This document shows positions 1 through 6,598 of a stretch of DNA of 6,598 bases, piece by piece. Origin of the DNA: Azonexus sp. (GTDB lineage Bacteria; Pseudomonadota; Gammaproteobacteria; Burkholderiales; Rhodocyclaceae); contig JAUYQT010000486.1 in the NCBI GenBank assembly GCA_030697085.1, positions 1 to 6,598 on the forward strand, read 5' to 3'. The notes beneath the pieces are model-generated. The model made no database searches, had not been told where the DNA came from, and saw nothing but the letters and a program-made list of their open reading frames with translations. A program made the translations under genes and the position numbers. How positions within the stretch are numbered: the stretch's first letter is position 1; each line of letters starts with the position of its first letter.

Positions 1-322
1 TTTGCTTCACCCATCTGGTGACCTCGATATATCCGTTGAAACTATCTCCCAGTCTAGCTCAAGGCTAATCTGTCCCTTCTCAACTGCCGGAAATAGGTTA
101 ATATTGCGGTCAACAGCAAAATACCACCTAAATTCAATCCCCTGAATAGCGCGACGAAAGCCAGAAAATAAGCAAACGTCAATAAACCAGCCCGGCTAAA
201 ATGGCAAATATATGTAAACCCGCACGAAAAGAACCAACAGACTGTTTTTTAATATTTGATATAAATTAGCATCCAATTGACACAATTCATTCACAATCTG
301 CGACCAGATAAAAAGGGATGAT
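1..322. other. AT-rich intergenic stretch upstream of the sensor kinase
   Basis: No confident gene lies here. The stretch is much more AT-rich than the flanking genes: I count 15 G or C in the 60 bases 241-300. It contains a probable extended -10 promoter (257-265), a 5-bp dyad AATTG-ACA-CAATT (275-287) and the Shine-Dalgarno sequence of the kinase gene (311-317). On the minus strand, 195-7 is an open frame of 62 codons ending in TGA. It has no ATG, GTG or TTG, but its translation looks like a soluble protein C-terminus, so it could be the tail of a decayed gene. I do not call it as a gene. Confidence 0.6.
238..265 (+). promoter_or_regulatory. Probable extended -10 promoter of the kinase/HD-GYP operon
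   Basis: TATAAA at 260-265 matches the sigma-70 -10 consensus in five of six positions. It is preceded by TG at 257-258, which makes an extended -10 element. The hexamer CAGACT at 238-243 keeps only the central GAC of a -35 box, with a 16-nt spacer, so recognition would lean on the extended -10. Transcription would start near 272, giving a leader of about 50 nt. A perfect TTGACA lies at 277-282 but has no -10 box at a proper distance. This is inferred from sequence only. Confidence 0.45.
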
Positions 323-2542
323 GTGGAAGCAAGCCAACAACTTACCGGACAGGCCACAGTTGAACAATTAAGGCGGCGCTCCGCCCTGGTTTTCATCCTG
401 CTGGCACTGCTCGCCGTTTTTGCCTATTTTTTTCTTTCGGGCCAAACCGCTGATGAGCGGGCCAGTGCGGCCGAAATAAATCTGGCCGGTAAGCGGCGCA
501 TGCTGTCACAACGCATCGGTCTGCTCGGCAGCGAGCTTCTACATGAGCAAAGAGCACAGGATCTAGTTGAGCTCAGCAAAGCACTGGAGCGGATGCGGAG
601 CATTCATAACGCCCTGATGCGCGGCGCCCTGGAACAAGGCATTCGCGCCCCGCGCACAGAAAAACTCCGCGCCAGCTACGCCGGGCCGGAGGGCGTCGAC
701 GCGTCGATGCAACGCTTCCTGGCCCAGGGCCAGGCGCTGCTGCAAATCGCCAGTGAGGGCGGCGACTACCGGGCAAGTGCCCGCCAGCTAGTCGCTATGA
801 GCCAAGGTGAATTCCTTGAAGCGCTCGACCAATTGGTCGACCAGTATCAGGCGGAAAGCGAGACAAGTACCGATACGCTGCGCCTGCTGCAATGGTGCGC
901 CTTGCTGGCTGCCCTCGGCTTGCTGGCCTTTTCTGCGGTGGGCGTTCTGCGCCCGCTGATTGCCCAGGTTAGAAGCTCGCTTGATGAGCAGGCCGCTTCG
1001 GAAATGGCACTGCGGGAAGCCGACTTACGTTTACACCACTTCCAGCGCCGCCTGGTTGACGCCATCGAAGCGCTGGATGATGCCTTTGCCCTGTTCGATG
1101 TCGATGATCGCTTGATACTTTATAACCAGCGTTTCATTGAGACCTTCCCCTTGTGCGGCGAGATCATCGCGGTCGGCATGCCTTTCAGCGTGTTTGTCCG
1201 CAATATTGCCGAGCAACGGCTTTACGCTATTCCAAGCGACAAAACCGAAGCTTGGATTGCCGAGCGCATGGAAATACATCACAAAGCCAAAGGGTCGCGC
1301 GAAATCCCACTTGCGGAAGGACGCTGGCTCAGAGCCACCGAACGCCGCACGCGGGAAGGGGGCACCGTTGTCATCTGGTCTGATATCAGCCATCTCAAGC
1401 AGACACTGATTGCCGCCGATCAGGCGAGCGACGCAAAATCAGAATTCATGGCCCGCATGAGCCACGAACTCCGCACACCACTCAATGCCATCCTTGGTTT
1501 TGCCCAAGTTCTCGCTCAAGGCCTGGGCGCACCGCTGACACCCCAGCAAAATGAATGCGTTGCCCACATTCGGCAAGGGGGCGAGCATTTACTCGCACTG
1601 ATCAACGAAGTGCTGGATCTTTCCGCCATCGAAGCCGGGCACCTGAGCATCGAAATGGAAGCCCTGCCCCTGGCACCACTGATCAAGGAATGCCAAGTGC
1701 TGATTTCGCCGCAGGCGCTGGGTCGGCAGGTTGTTTTAAATACCTCCTATAGCGGTCACTGCGCGGTTCGTGGCGACCGCAAGCGGCTCAAGCAGGTTTT
1801 ACTCAACCTGCTATCAAATGGCATTAAATACAATTGCGAAGGCGGCCAACTGACTCTTTCAGTGATCGAACACGAGGCGACGATTCGACTCACGGTGACC
1901 GATACCGGACAAGGCATCCCCCCCGATCTCACCAACCGGGTATTTCAGCCCTTCGACCGTCTCGGCGCCAGCAATGTCGAAGGCACCGGGATCGGCCTGT
2001 CGATCACACGCCGCCTGGTAGAGTTGATGGGCGGCCACATTGGCTTTGACAGCACGCTTGGCGTCGGCACCACTTTCTGGGTAGAACTCGACAAAGCGCC
2101 GAGTGAATCTTGCGCGCCAGCGAGCCTTTTATCCGCAGCCAGTAACGCCAGCCCGACAGATTCCGAAGCAATACCCAATACCACAATGCGCGACACGGTG
2201 ACGTACCATATTCTCGCGATTGCCCTCTCGCCAGCCGAGAATGAGCTACTGCGCCTGATCGTCAGCACCCTGCGCGGTGCATGCCTGACCTTGCTGACAA
2301 GTCTTGAAGAAGCCAGCGAGGTCATCTCTCGCCAGCCATGCCTGGCAATCATTGCCGATGCGGTTCTGATCAATACTTTCCTGGCGACGATGCCGCAACA
2401 AGGCCAGGATACGCCTGTCCTGATTGCACTCAACGATCAGGATGGTGCGCCGCCGGGTGTTGATCCAAGGATCCATCATGAGCAAGTCAAACCCCTGAAA
2501 ACCCGAGAAATCGCCCGAATACTGAGAGAGGCAATGCCATGA
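323..2542 (+). CDS. Membrane hybrid-type sensor histidine kinase (PilJ_N-PAS-HisKA-HATPase-degenerate receiver)
   Basis: A 739-residue inner-membrane histidine kinase. The start is GTG: AAAAGGG at 311-317 sits 5 nt upstream, and the ATGs at 318 and 321 are out of frame. Visible domains: TM helix about 19-39; periplasmic region 40-189 opening with INLAGKRRMLSQRI, the signature of PilJ-type N-terminal sensor domains; TM helix about 190-212; PAS domain about 242-358 resembling the PAS_7 type; HisKA with the phospho-acceptor His381 in SHELRTPLN; HATPase with the N box (Asn495, Asn499), G1 DTGQG (527-531), FQPF (541-544) and G2 GTGIGLS (554-560). After an Ala/Ser/Thr-rich linker (about 590-625), residues 630-739 have receiver-like strands. 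Asp679 and Lys723-Pro724 align with the receiver phospho-Asp and Lys-Pro, but the acidic pair is replaced by Ala634-Leu635. The stop overlaps the next start (ATGA), so the HD-GYP regulator is the likely phosphorylation partner. The ligand is unknown. Confidence 0.93.
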   Translation: MEASQQLTGQATVEQLRRRSALVFILLALLAVFAYFFLSGQTADERASAAEINLAGKRRMLSQRIGLLGSELLHEQRAQDLVELSKALERMRSIHNALMRGALEQGIRAPRTEKLRASYAGPEGVDASMQRFLAQGQALLQIASEGGDYRASARQLVAMSQGEFLEALDQLVDQYQAESETSTDTLRLLQWCALLAALGLLAFSAVGVLRPLIAQVRSSLDEQAASEMALREADLRLHHFQRRLVDAIEALDDAFALFDVDDRLILYNQRFIETFPLCGEIIAVGMPFSVFVRNIAEQRLYAIPSDKTEAWIAERMEIHHKAKGSREIPLAEGRWLRATERRTREGGTVVIWSDISHLKQTLIAADQASDAKSEFMARMSHELRTPLNAILGFAQVLAQGLGAPLTPQQNECVAHIRQGGEHLLALINEVLDLSAIEAGHLSIEMEALPLAPLIKECQVLISPQALGRQVVLNTSYSGHCAVRGDRKRLKQVLLNLLSNGIKYNCEGGQLTLSVIEHEATIRLTVTDTGQGIPPDLTNRVFQPFDRLGASNVEGTGIGLSITRRLVELMGGHIGFDSTLGVGTTFWVELDKAPSESCAPASLLSAASNASPTDSEAIPNTTMRDTVTYHILAIALSPAENELLRLIVSTLRGACLTLLTSLEEASEVISRQPCLAIIADAVLINTFLATMPQQGQDTPVLIALNDQDGAPPGVDPRIHHEQVKPLKTREIARILREAMP

Positions 2543-3651
2543 CCAATTTCCAAAAAACTGCCTTGGCCAAAGAGCGTTTCCACAATGCCCGCATTCTGGT
2601 GGTTGACGATCAGCCGGGGAATGTCCGACTGCTCGAAGTATTCCTGACCGAAGCCGGCTACAAGCACGTGGAAGGAATTACCGACCCGACATTGGTGCTT
2701 GAACGGATGGATCAAGCAGCGCTTGACCTCATCCTCCTCGACATGCGAATGCCGGTTCTCGATGGCCTCTCGGTGCTCGCCTTGCTGCAGGAACCCATCC
2801 ATCAGGAAGGTTTGCAAGTCATCGTTCTCACCGCCCAAACCGAACGCGAAACACGACTCGCCGCGTTGTCACTCGGCGCCCGCGACTACTTGGTCAAACC
2901 CTTCGATACCGACGAGGTACTCTGCCGTATCCACAATGCGCTGGAAAGCCGCTTTCTCTATCAGGACAGGGAGGGCGAGGCAGAGCGGCTGGATATTTTG
3001 GTCACGCAGCGCACCGAACAACTGATCGAGACCCAGTTTGAGCTGGTACGCTGCCTGGCGCGCGCCGGCGAATTTCGGGATAGCGACACCGGCTCACATA
3101 TTTTTCGCGTTTCCATCGGCTGCCACCTGCTCGCCCGTGCCGCCGGGCTGCCGCGCCAGCAAGCCGAATTGATCCGCTACGCCGCAATGATGCATGACAT
3201 CGGCAAAATCGGCATCTCCGACGAGTTGCTGCTCAAACCGGGCAAACTAACCCCGGAAGAGTTTGAGGAGATCAAGATTCATTGCCAGTTCGGCGTAGAC
3301 ATCCTCGGCGACTACAACGCCGATGTCACCGAGATGGCACGAAAAATTGCTTTTACCCACCACGAGCGCTGGGATGGCAAAGGCTACCCATCCGGTTTAA
3401 GCGGCGAAGACATTCCGATTGAAGGGCGCATCACAGCCATTATCGATGTCTATGATGCGCTAACCTCGGCGCGACCTTACAAAAAGGCCTTTTCCTCCGA
3501 GGTTGCACTCGACATCATCCGGGAAAGCTCGGGCGGCCAGTTTGACCCGCAACTGGTCGACCATTTCTTCGCCATCTACCCAGAGTTTCAGCGTCAGATG
3601 CAGGCCCTTGCAAAAGAAGTGACCGAACCCCAACGCATCCTTCACGCTTAA
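2539..3651 (+). CDS. Response regulator with HD-GYP cyclic-di-GMP phosphodiesterase domain (RpfG-like)
   Basis: A 370-residue cytoplasmic response regulator. The receiver domain (about 17-135) has every expected residue: Asp23-Asp24, phospho-acceptor Asp68, Thr98 and Lys120-Pro121. A charged, probably coiled-coil linker (about 136-167) leads into an HD-GYP domain (about 168-365). The residues known to bind metal in this family are all present: His187, His219-Asp220 with Lys223 (HDIGK), His248, His274-His275 and Asp303, and the GYP motif is at 282-284. The TGxH segment carries Asp183 where trinuclear-iron members have Glu, so a two-metal site seems more likely. An active enzyme hydrolysing c-di-GMP to pGpG or GMP is therefore expected. 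The start ATG lies inside the kinase stop (ATGA), with GAGAGAGG at 2524-2531 as a 7-nt-spaced Shine-Dalgarno, so the two genes are translationally coupled. The physiological output (motility, biofilm or other) cannot be read from the sequence. Confidence 0.95.
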   Translation: MTNFQKTALAKERFHNARILVVDDQPGNVRLLEVFLTEAGYKHVEGITDPTLVLERMDQAALDLILLDMRMPVLDGLSVLALLQEPIHQEGLQVIVLTAQTERETRLAALSLGARDYLVKPFDTDEVLCRIHNALESRFLYQDREGEAERLDILVTQRTEQLIETQFELVRCLARAGEFRDSDTGSHIFRVSIGCHLLARAAGLPRQQAELIRYAAMMHDIGKIGISDELLLKPGKLTPEEFEEIKIHCQFGVDILGDYNADVTEMARKIAFTHHERWDGKGYPSGLSGEDIPIEGRITAIIDVYDALTSARPYKKAFSSEVALDIIRESSGGQFDPQLVDHFFAIYPEFQRQMQALAKEVTEPQRILHA

Positions 3652-3659
3652 AATAGACC

Positions 3660-3693
3660 CGCCGTTTAACCTGAAAATTCAGGTTAAACGGCG
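3660..3693. terminator. Perfect 15-bp hairpin between convergent operons, probable bidirectional terminator
   Basis: The arms 3660-3674 and 3679-3693 are exact reverse complements around a 4-nt AAAT loop. The hairpin starts 9 nt after the stop of the HD-GYP gene. Its right arm contains the last two sense codons and the TAA (3684-3686) of the minus-strand gene that converges on it. Neither side has an immediate U-run: the plus side continues GAAAACG, and the minus side continues GGGTCTATTTTAAG. Termination efficiency is therefore uncertain; the hairpin could also protect transcript 3' ends. Confidence 0.65.
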
Positions 3694-4001
3694 AAAACGT
3701 GCTTGAGACGTAACCCCGGCGCACCTTGTTCAATGGCGATCAAACGATCGATATTGGGGTGCTTGCCGGGGTTGGCACGCGCATCGTCAGTATGCTCGGC
3801 GAAAATCTCCAGCCCCTTTTTGGCAGCTTCAAGATTGATCGAACCATAGGTTTGCGCCAGATGGTTGTACACCGCCAATGAACCTTGGCTACCCGCTTTG
3901 TTTTCGATACTGGCAACCAGCGTTTCTGCCTTATCCAGCAGGTTGACCGCAGCAATGTGCGAAATCCCCGGGAGTTTTTTCAAGTTTTCAGCAAAAGACA
4001 T
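3684..4001 (-). CDS. DUF2322-like small protein of unknown function
   Basis: A 105-residue, probably cytoplasmic protein without signal peptide or membrane segment. The opening MSFAENLKKLPGI, the SIENKAGSQGSL stretch (31-42) and the C-terminal GKHPNIDRL motif (79-87) agree with my recollection of DUF2322, a short family found mainly in proteobacteria with no assigned function. The family call should be confirmed by a profile search. I chose the ATG at 4001 because it overlaps the stop of the upstream zinc-ribbon gene (TAATG), a classic reinitiation arrangement, and has GGAA just upstream. An in-frame ATG at 4010 would add three residues, but its purine-rich GGGA abuts the codon with no spacing. 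It is the last gene of the purB operon, and its stop lies inside the intergenic hairpin. No function can be assigned from context beyond co-expression with purB. Confidence 0.85.
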   Translation of the reverse strand: MSFAENLKKLPGISHIAAVNLLDKAETLVASIENKAGSQGSLAVYNHLAQTYGSINLEAAKKGLEIFAEHTDDARANPGKHPNIDRLIAIEQGAPGLRLKHVFAV

Positions 4002-4276
4002 TATTTCCATTCCCGCTTGGCTTTGACCAGCCCGATGATCAGGCCGGTGGTGAAAGTGGCGACCGGCACGATCAGCACAATCGCCTTGATGCCGCGCTCA
4101 AGGTCGTAATAATTAAGGATCACGGTCACGATCGCCAGACCAATAGCCAAGCCGATCGTGCCGCCTTTGACCCCGCCGAGCTTGACCTCGGCATCCGAGG
4201 TCTCGCGCTCACCGGTGCAGCGCGGACAATAAATGGCGTCCGCCGGCACTTCCTCACCACATTTGCTGCATTTCAT
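4001..4276 (-). CDS. Small zinc-ribbon protein with two membrane helices
   Basis: A 91-residue protein. Cys3-x2-Cys6 and Cys17-x2-Cys20 form a compact N-terminal zinc ribbon (MKCSKCGEEV, then YCPRC). A short polar linker follows, then two hydrophobic helices at about 38-55 and 62-84 and a basic tail (KAKREWK). The zinc ribbon and the tail should lie on the same side of the inner membrane, probably cytoplasmic given the positive charges. The ATG lies 1 nt after the purB stop (TGAGATG), with GGCGGA about 6 nt upstream, and its own stop overlaps the next gene. All three genes therefore look co-transcribed and translationally coupled. Many unrelated small proteins share this ribbon-plus-TM design, so no function is assigned. 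A metal-sensing, chaperone or membrane-anchoring role is possible but unsupported. Confidence 0.88.
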   Translation of the reverse strand: MKCSKCGEEVPADAIYCPRCTGERETSDAEVKLGGVKGGTIGLAIGLAIVTVILNYYDLERGIKAIVLIVPVATFTTGLIIGLVKAKREWK

Positions 4277-4277
4277 C

Positions 4278-5716
<1,439 letters not shown>

Positions 5717-5756
5717 ATACGCTATAATCCTTCTCCCACAAATCAGAGAGCATATG

Positions 5757-6365
5757 ATGAAGCTGATCGGCTCCCCTACCAGTCCATTTGCGCGAAAAGT
5801 ACGCATCGTCCTGGCCGAAAAAAAGATCGAGTACGCTTTCGTCATTGAGTCGCCCTGGACGGCTGACAGCAAGGTACCCAACATCAATCCGCTGGGCAAA
5901 ATCCCCGTGCTGATCCTGGATGACGAAACGCCGCTCTTCGACTCCCGGGTCATTGTCGAATACATCGACAACGTCACACCCAACAACAAGCTTTTTCCCG
6001 TCCCCAACCGCGAGCGGACCGAAGTCAAGCGCTGGGAAGCACTAGCCGATGGCGTCTGCGATGCGGCGGTCAACGCCCTGCTCGAAGGCAAACGGCCTGC
6101 CAACGAACAAAGCCAGGAGTGGATCGCGCGCCAGCAGGGCAAAGTCAGCCGCGGCCTGGCTTTCATGGCCAGTGAGTTGGGCGAAAAGCCATTCTGCGTC
6201 GGCACCCATTTTTCAATGGCCGATATTGGCGTCGGCATGGCTTTGGGCTACTTGAGCTTCCGCTTTCCCGAAATAAACTGGCGGGAAAACCACCCCAATC
6301 TGGACAAGCTTTATACCAAGTTAATGCAACGCCCCTCGTTTGCAGACACCGTGCCGCACGACTAA
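5757..6365 (+). CDS. Glutathione S-transferase family protein, YibF-like
   Basis: A 202-residue soluble protein, the same length as E. coli YibF and similar to it from the MKLIGSPTSPFARKVR start onward. The N-terminal thioredoxin-fold domain (about 1-78) has the Thr8/Ser9 region where GSTs of this type place the glutathione-activating residue. It also has the cis-proline Pro50 in NPLGKIPVL and a Asp62-Ser63 pair (FDSRVI) at the usual Glu-Ser glutathione-contact site. The helical C-terminal domain (about 85-200) carries the SMADI N-capping motif (153-157). Glutathione binding is likely; the substrate is unknown. AGAGAG at 5745-5750 favours ATG 5757 (6-nt gap) over the adjacent ATG 5754. The frame remains open upstream to 5568, but that part runs antisense into purB with no ribosome site. 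It is transcribed divergently from purB, and a hairpin terminator follows 21 nt after the stop. Confidence 0.93.
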   Translation: MKLIGSPTSPFARKVRIVLAEKKIEYAFVIESPWTADSKVPNINPLGKIPVLILDDETPLFDSRVIVEYIDNVTPNNKLFPVPNRERTEVKRWEALADGVCDAAVNALLEGKRPANEQSQEWIARQQGKVSRGLAFMASELGEKPFCVGTHFSMADIGVGMALGYLSFRFPEINWRENHPNLDKLYTKLMQRPSFADTVPHD

Positions 6366-6386
6366 AGAAGATTACAGCAACAACAA

Positions 6387-6410
6387 TCGGGGTACCTTTG
6401 GGTACCCCGA
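6387..6410 (+). terminator. Hairpin terminator after the GST gene
   Basis: TCGGGGTACC (6387-6396) and GGTACCCCGA (6401-6410) form a perfect 10-bp stem with a TTTG loop, starting 21 nt after the stop codon. The downstream sequence ACTGTTTCTG is only moderately T-rich, so it is a plausible but not textbook intrinsic terminator. Confidence 0.65.
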
Positions 6411-6545
6411 ACTGTTTCTGGAATGAGCCTATCGGGTTCCTGGCAAAAAATGAACCCGCGACGCTGACTTTAGGTCGAACTTAAAATTTACCGGTATTGC
6501 AGTATGGCTATTCATCTTTGTCATGACCATCCCTTGAGGGCACCC

Positions 6546-6598
6546 ATGGAAAATATCGCCAGATCCTTGACCGTTGCCTTGGGCGAGCGGGACAACAA
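6546..6598 (+). CDS. 5' end of a truncated gene, possibly an HD-GYP domain protein
   Basis: An open frame begins at ATG 6546, with GAGGG at 6536-6540 (5-nt gap) as a good Shine-Dalgarno, and runs off the window after 17 codons. The visible residues, MENIARSLTVALGERDN, resemble the segment (alanine-rich helix ending in ERD) that opens many HD-GYP domains just before their first conserved histidine. That histidine would lie outside the window, so the family call is weak. An in-frame ATG at 6504 would add 14 residues but has no clear ribosome site. It follows the GST terminator and about 135 bp of non-coding DNA, so it is probably an independent transcription unit. Confidence 0.5.
   Translation, partial: MENIARSLTVALGERDN

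Noticed and set aside
2..145. Plus-strand frame open from the window edge to TGA at 143-145
   Set aside because: The translation is Ser/Leu/Thr-rich with no recognisable features and has rare codons. It is the complement of a more protein-like minus frame, so a chance opening is the simplest reading.
54..182. Minus-strand 42-residue frame with TTG start and membrane-like translation (GGILLLTAILTYF, then basic residues)
   Set aside because: The strand is T-rich, so hydrophobic residues are expected by chance. The start is TTG with no convincing ribosome site, and it overlaps the more protein-like frame at 7-195.
277..282. Perfect TTGACA -35 hexamer upstream of the kinase
   Set aside because: Nothing like TATAAT occurs 15-19 nt downstream (299-306 reads TGCGACCA). 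The extended -10 at 257-265 is a better promoter candidate.
318..371. Tandem ATGATG just ahead of the kinase GTG start, opening a 17-codon out-of-frame ORF
   Set aside because: It lies too close to the AAAAGGG Shine-Dalgarno to initiate well, and its peptide looks like an out-of-frame reading of the kinase. The GTG at 323 has proper spacing. A minor translational-control role cannot be excluded.
427..433. Run of seven T within the first transmembrane helix of the kinase
   Set aside because: The reading frame is intact across it and encodes the helix normally. There is no sign of programmed slippage.
1945..2433. Long open frame antisense to the kinase gene (about 160 codons)
   Set aside because: Its translation is rich in Arg, Ser and Val without domain features, as expected for the complement of a GC-rich gene with strong codon bias. 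The sense strand encodes clear kinase motifs.
6425..6475. Pieces resembling a c-di-GMP riboswitch (GGCAAA then GACGC) and a 7-bp hairpin CGGGTTC/GAACCCG at 6433-6458
   Set aside because: The stems and the second helix of a GEMM-type riboswitch cannot be drawn, and the spacing does not fit. Only short motif fragments match.
6459..6500. Possible promoter (TAAAAT at 6482-6487, or TATTGC at 6495-6500) before the truncated last gene
   Set aside because: No -35-like hexamer lies at a suitable distance from either, so I could not support a promoter call.

Overview
The window looks like chromosomal DNA of a betaproteobacterium, most likely from the Rhodocyclales (Dechloromonas/Azonexus-like). This is an inference from the GC-rich genes, the E. 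coli-type PurB, the YibF-like glutathione S-transferase, the probable DUF2322 protein and the style of the two-component proteins. No rRNA or other marker in the window settles it. I saw no tRNA, rRNA, CRISPR array, insertion sequence or phage gene.

Layout. (1) Positions 1-322 are an AT-rich stretch with no confident gene. It holds a probable extended -10 promoter, and its minus strand carries a startless protein-like frame that may be a gene remnant. (2) Positions 323-3651 (+) are a two-gene signalling operon. A membrane histidine kinase (PilJ-type sensor region, PAS, HisKA, HATPase and a degenerate C-terminal receiver-like domain) overlaps by 4 nt a response regulator with an apparently intact HD-GYP cyclic-di-GMP phosphodiesterase domain. 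(3) A strong perfect hairpin at 3660-3693 separates this operon from a convergent minus-strand operon and includes the last codons of that operon's final gene. (4) The minus-strand operon runs purB (adenylosuccinate lyase), a small zinc-ribbon membrane protein, then a DUF2322-like protein, with gaps of 1 nt and a TAATG overlap. (5) Divergent from purB, a YibF-like glutathione S-transferase starts at 5757. The two start codons are about 95 bp apart, and a near-perfect 16-bp dyad sits exactly between the two -10 boxes. (6) After a terminator hairpin at 6387-6410, about 135 bp of non-coding DNA leads to the 5' end of another plus-strand gene, cut off by the window edge. Its first residues resemble the start of an HD-GYP domain.

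How the genes work together. The kinase should sense a signal through its periplasmic four-helix-type region and PAS domain, autophosphorylate on His381 and pass the phosphate to Asp68 of the HD-GYP regulator. That would change cyclic-di-GMP hydrolysis, in an arrangement comparable to RpfC/RpfG. The purB cluster is housekeeping purine synthesis with two small, translationally coupled proteins of unknown role. The most unusual points are the pseudo-receiver fused to the kinase, the shared dyad in the purB/GST divergent promoter, and the coupling of a zinc-ribbon membrane protein and a DUF protein to purB. I did not find a clearly new multi-gene system.
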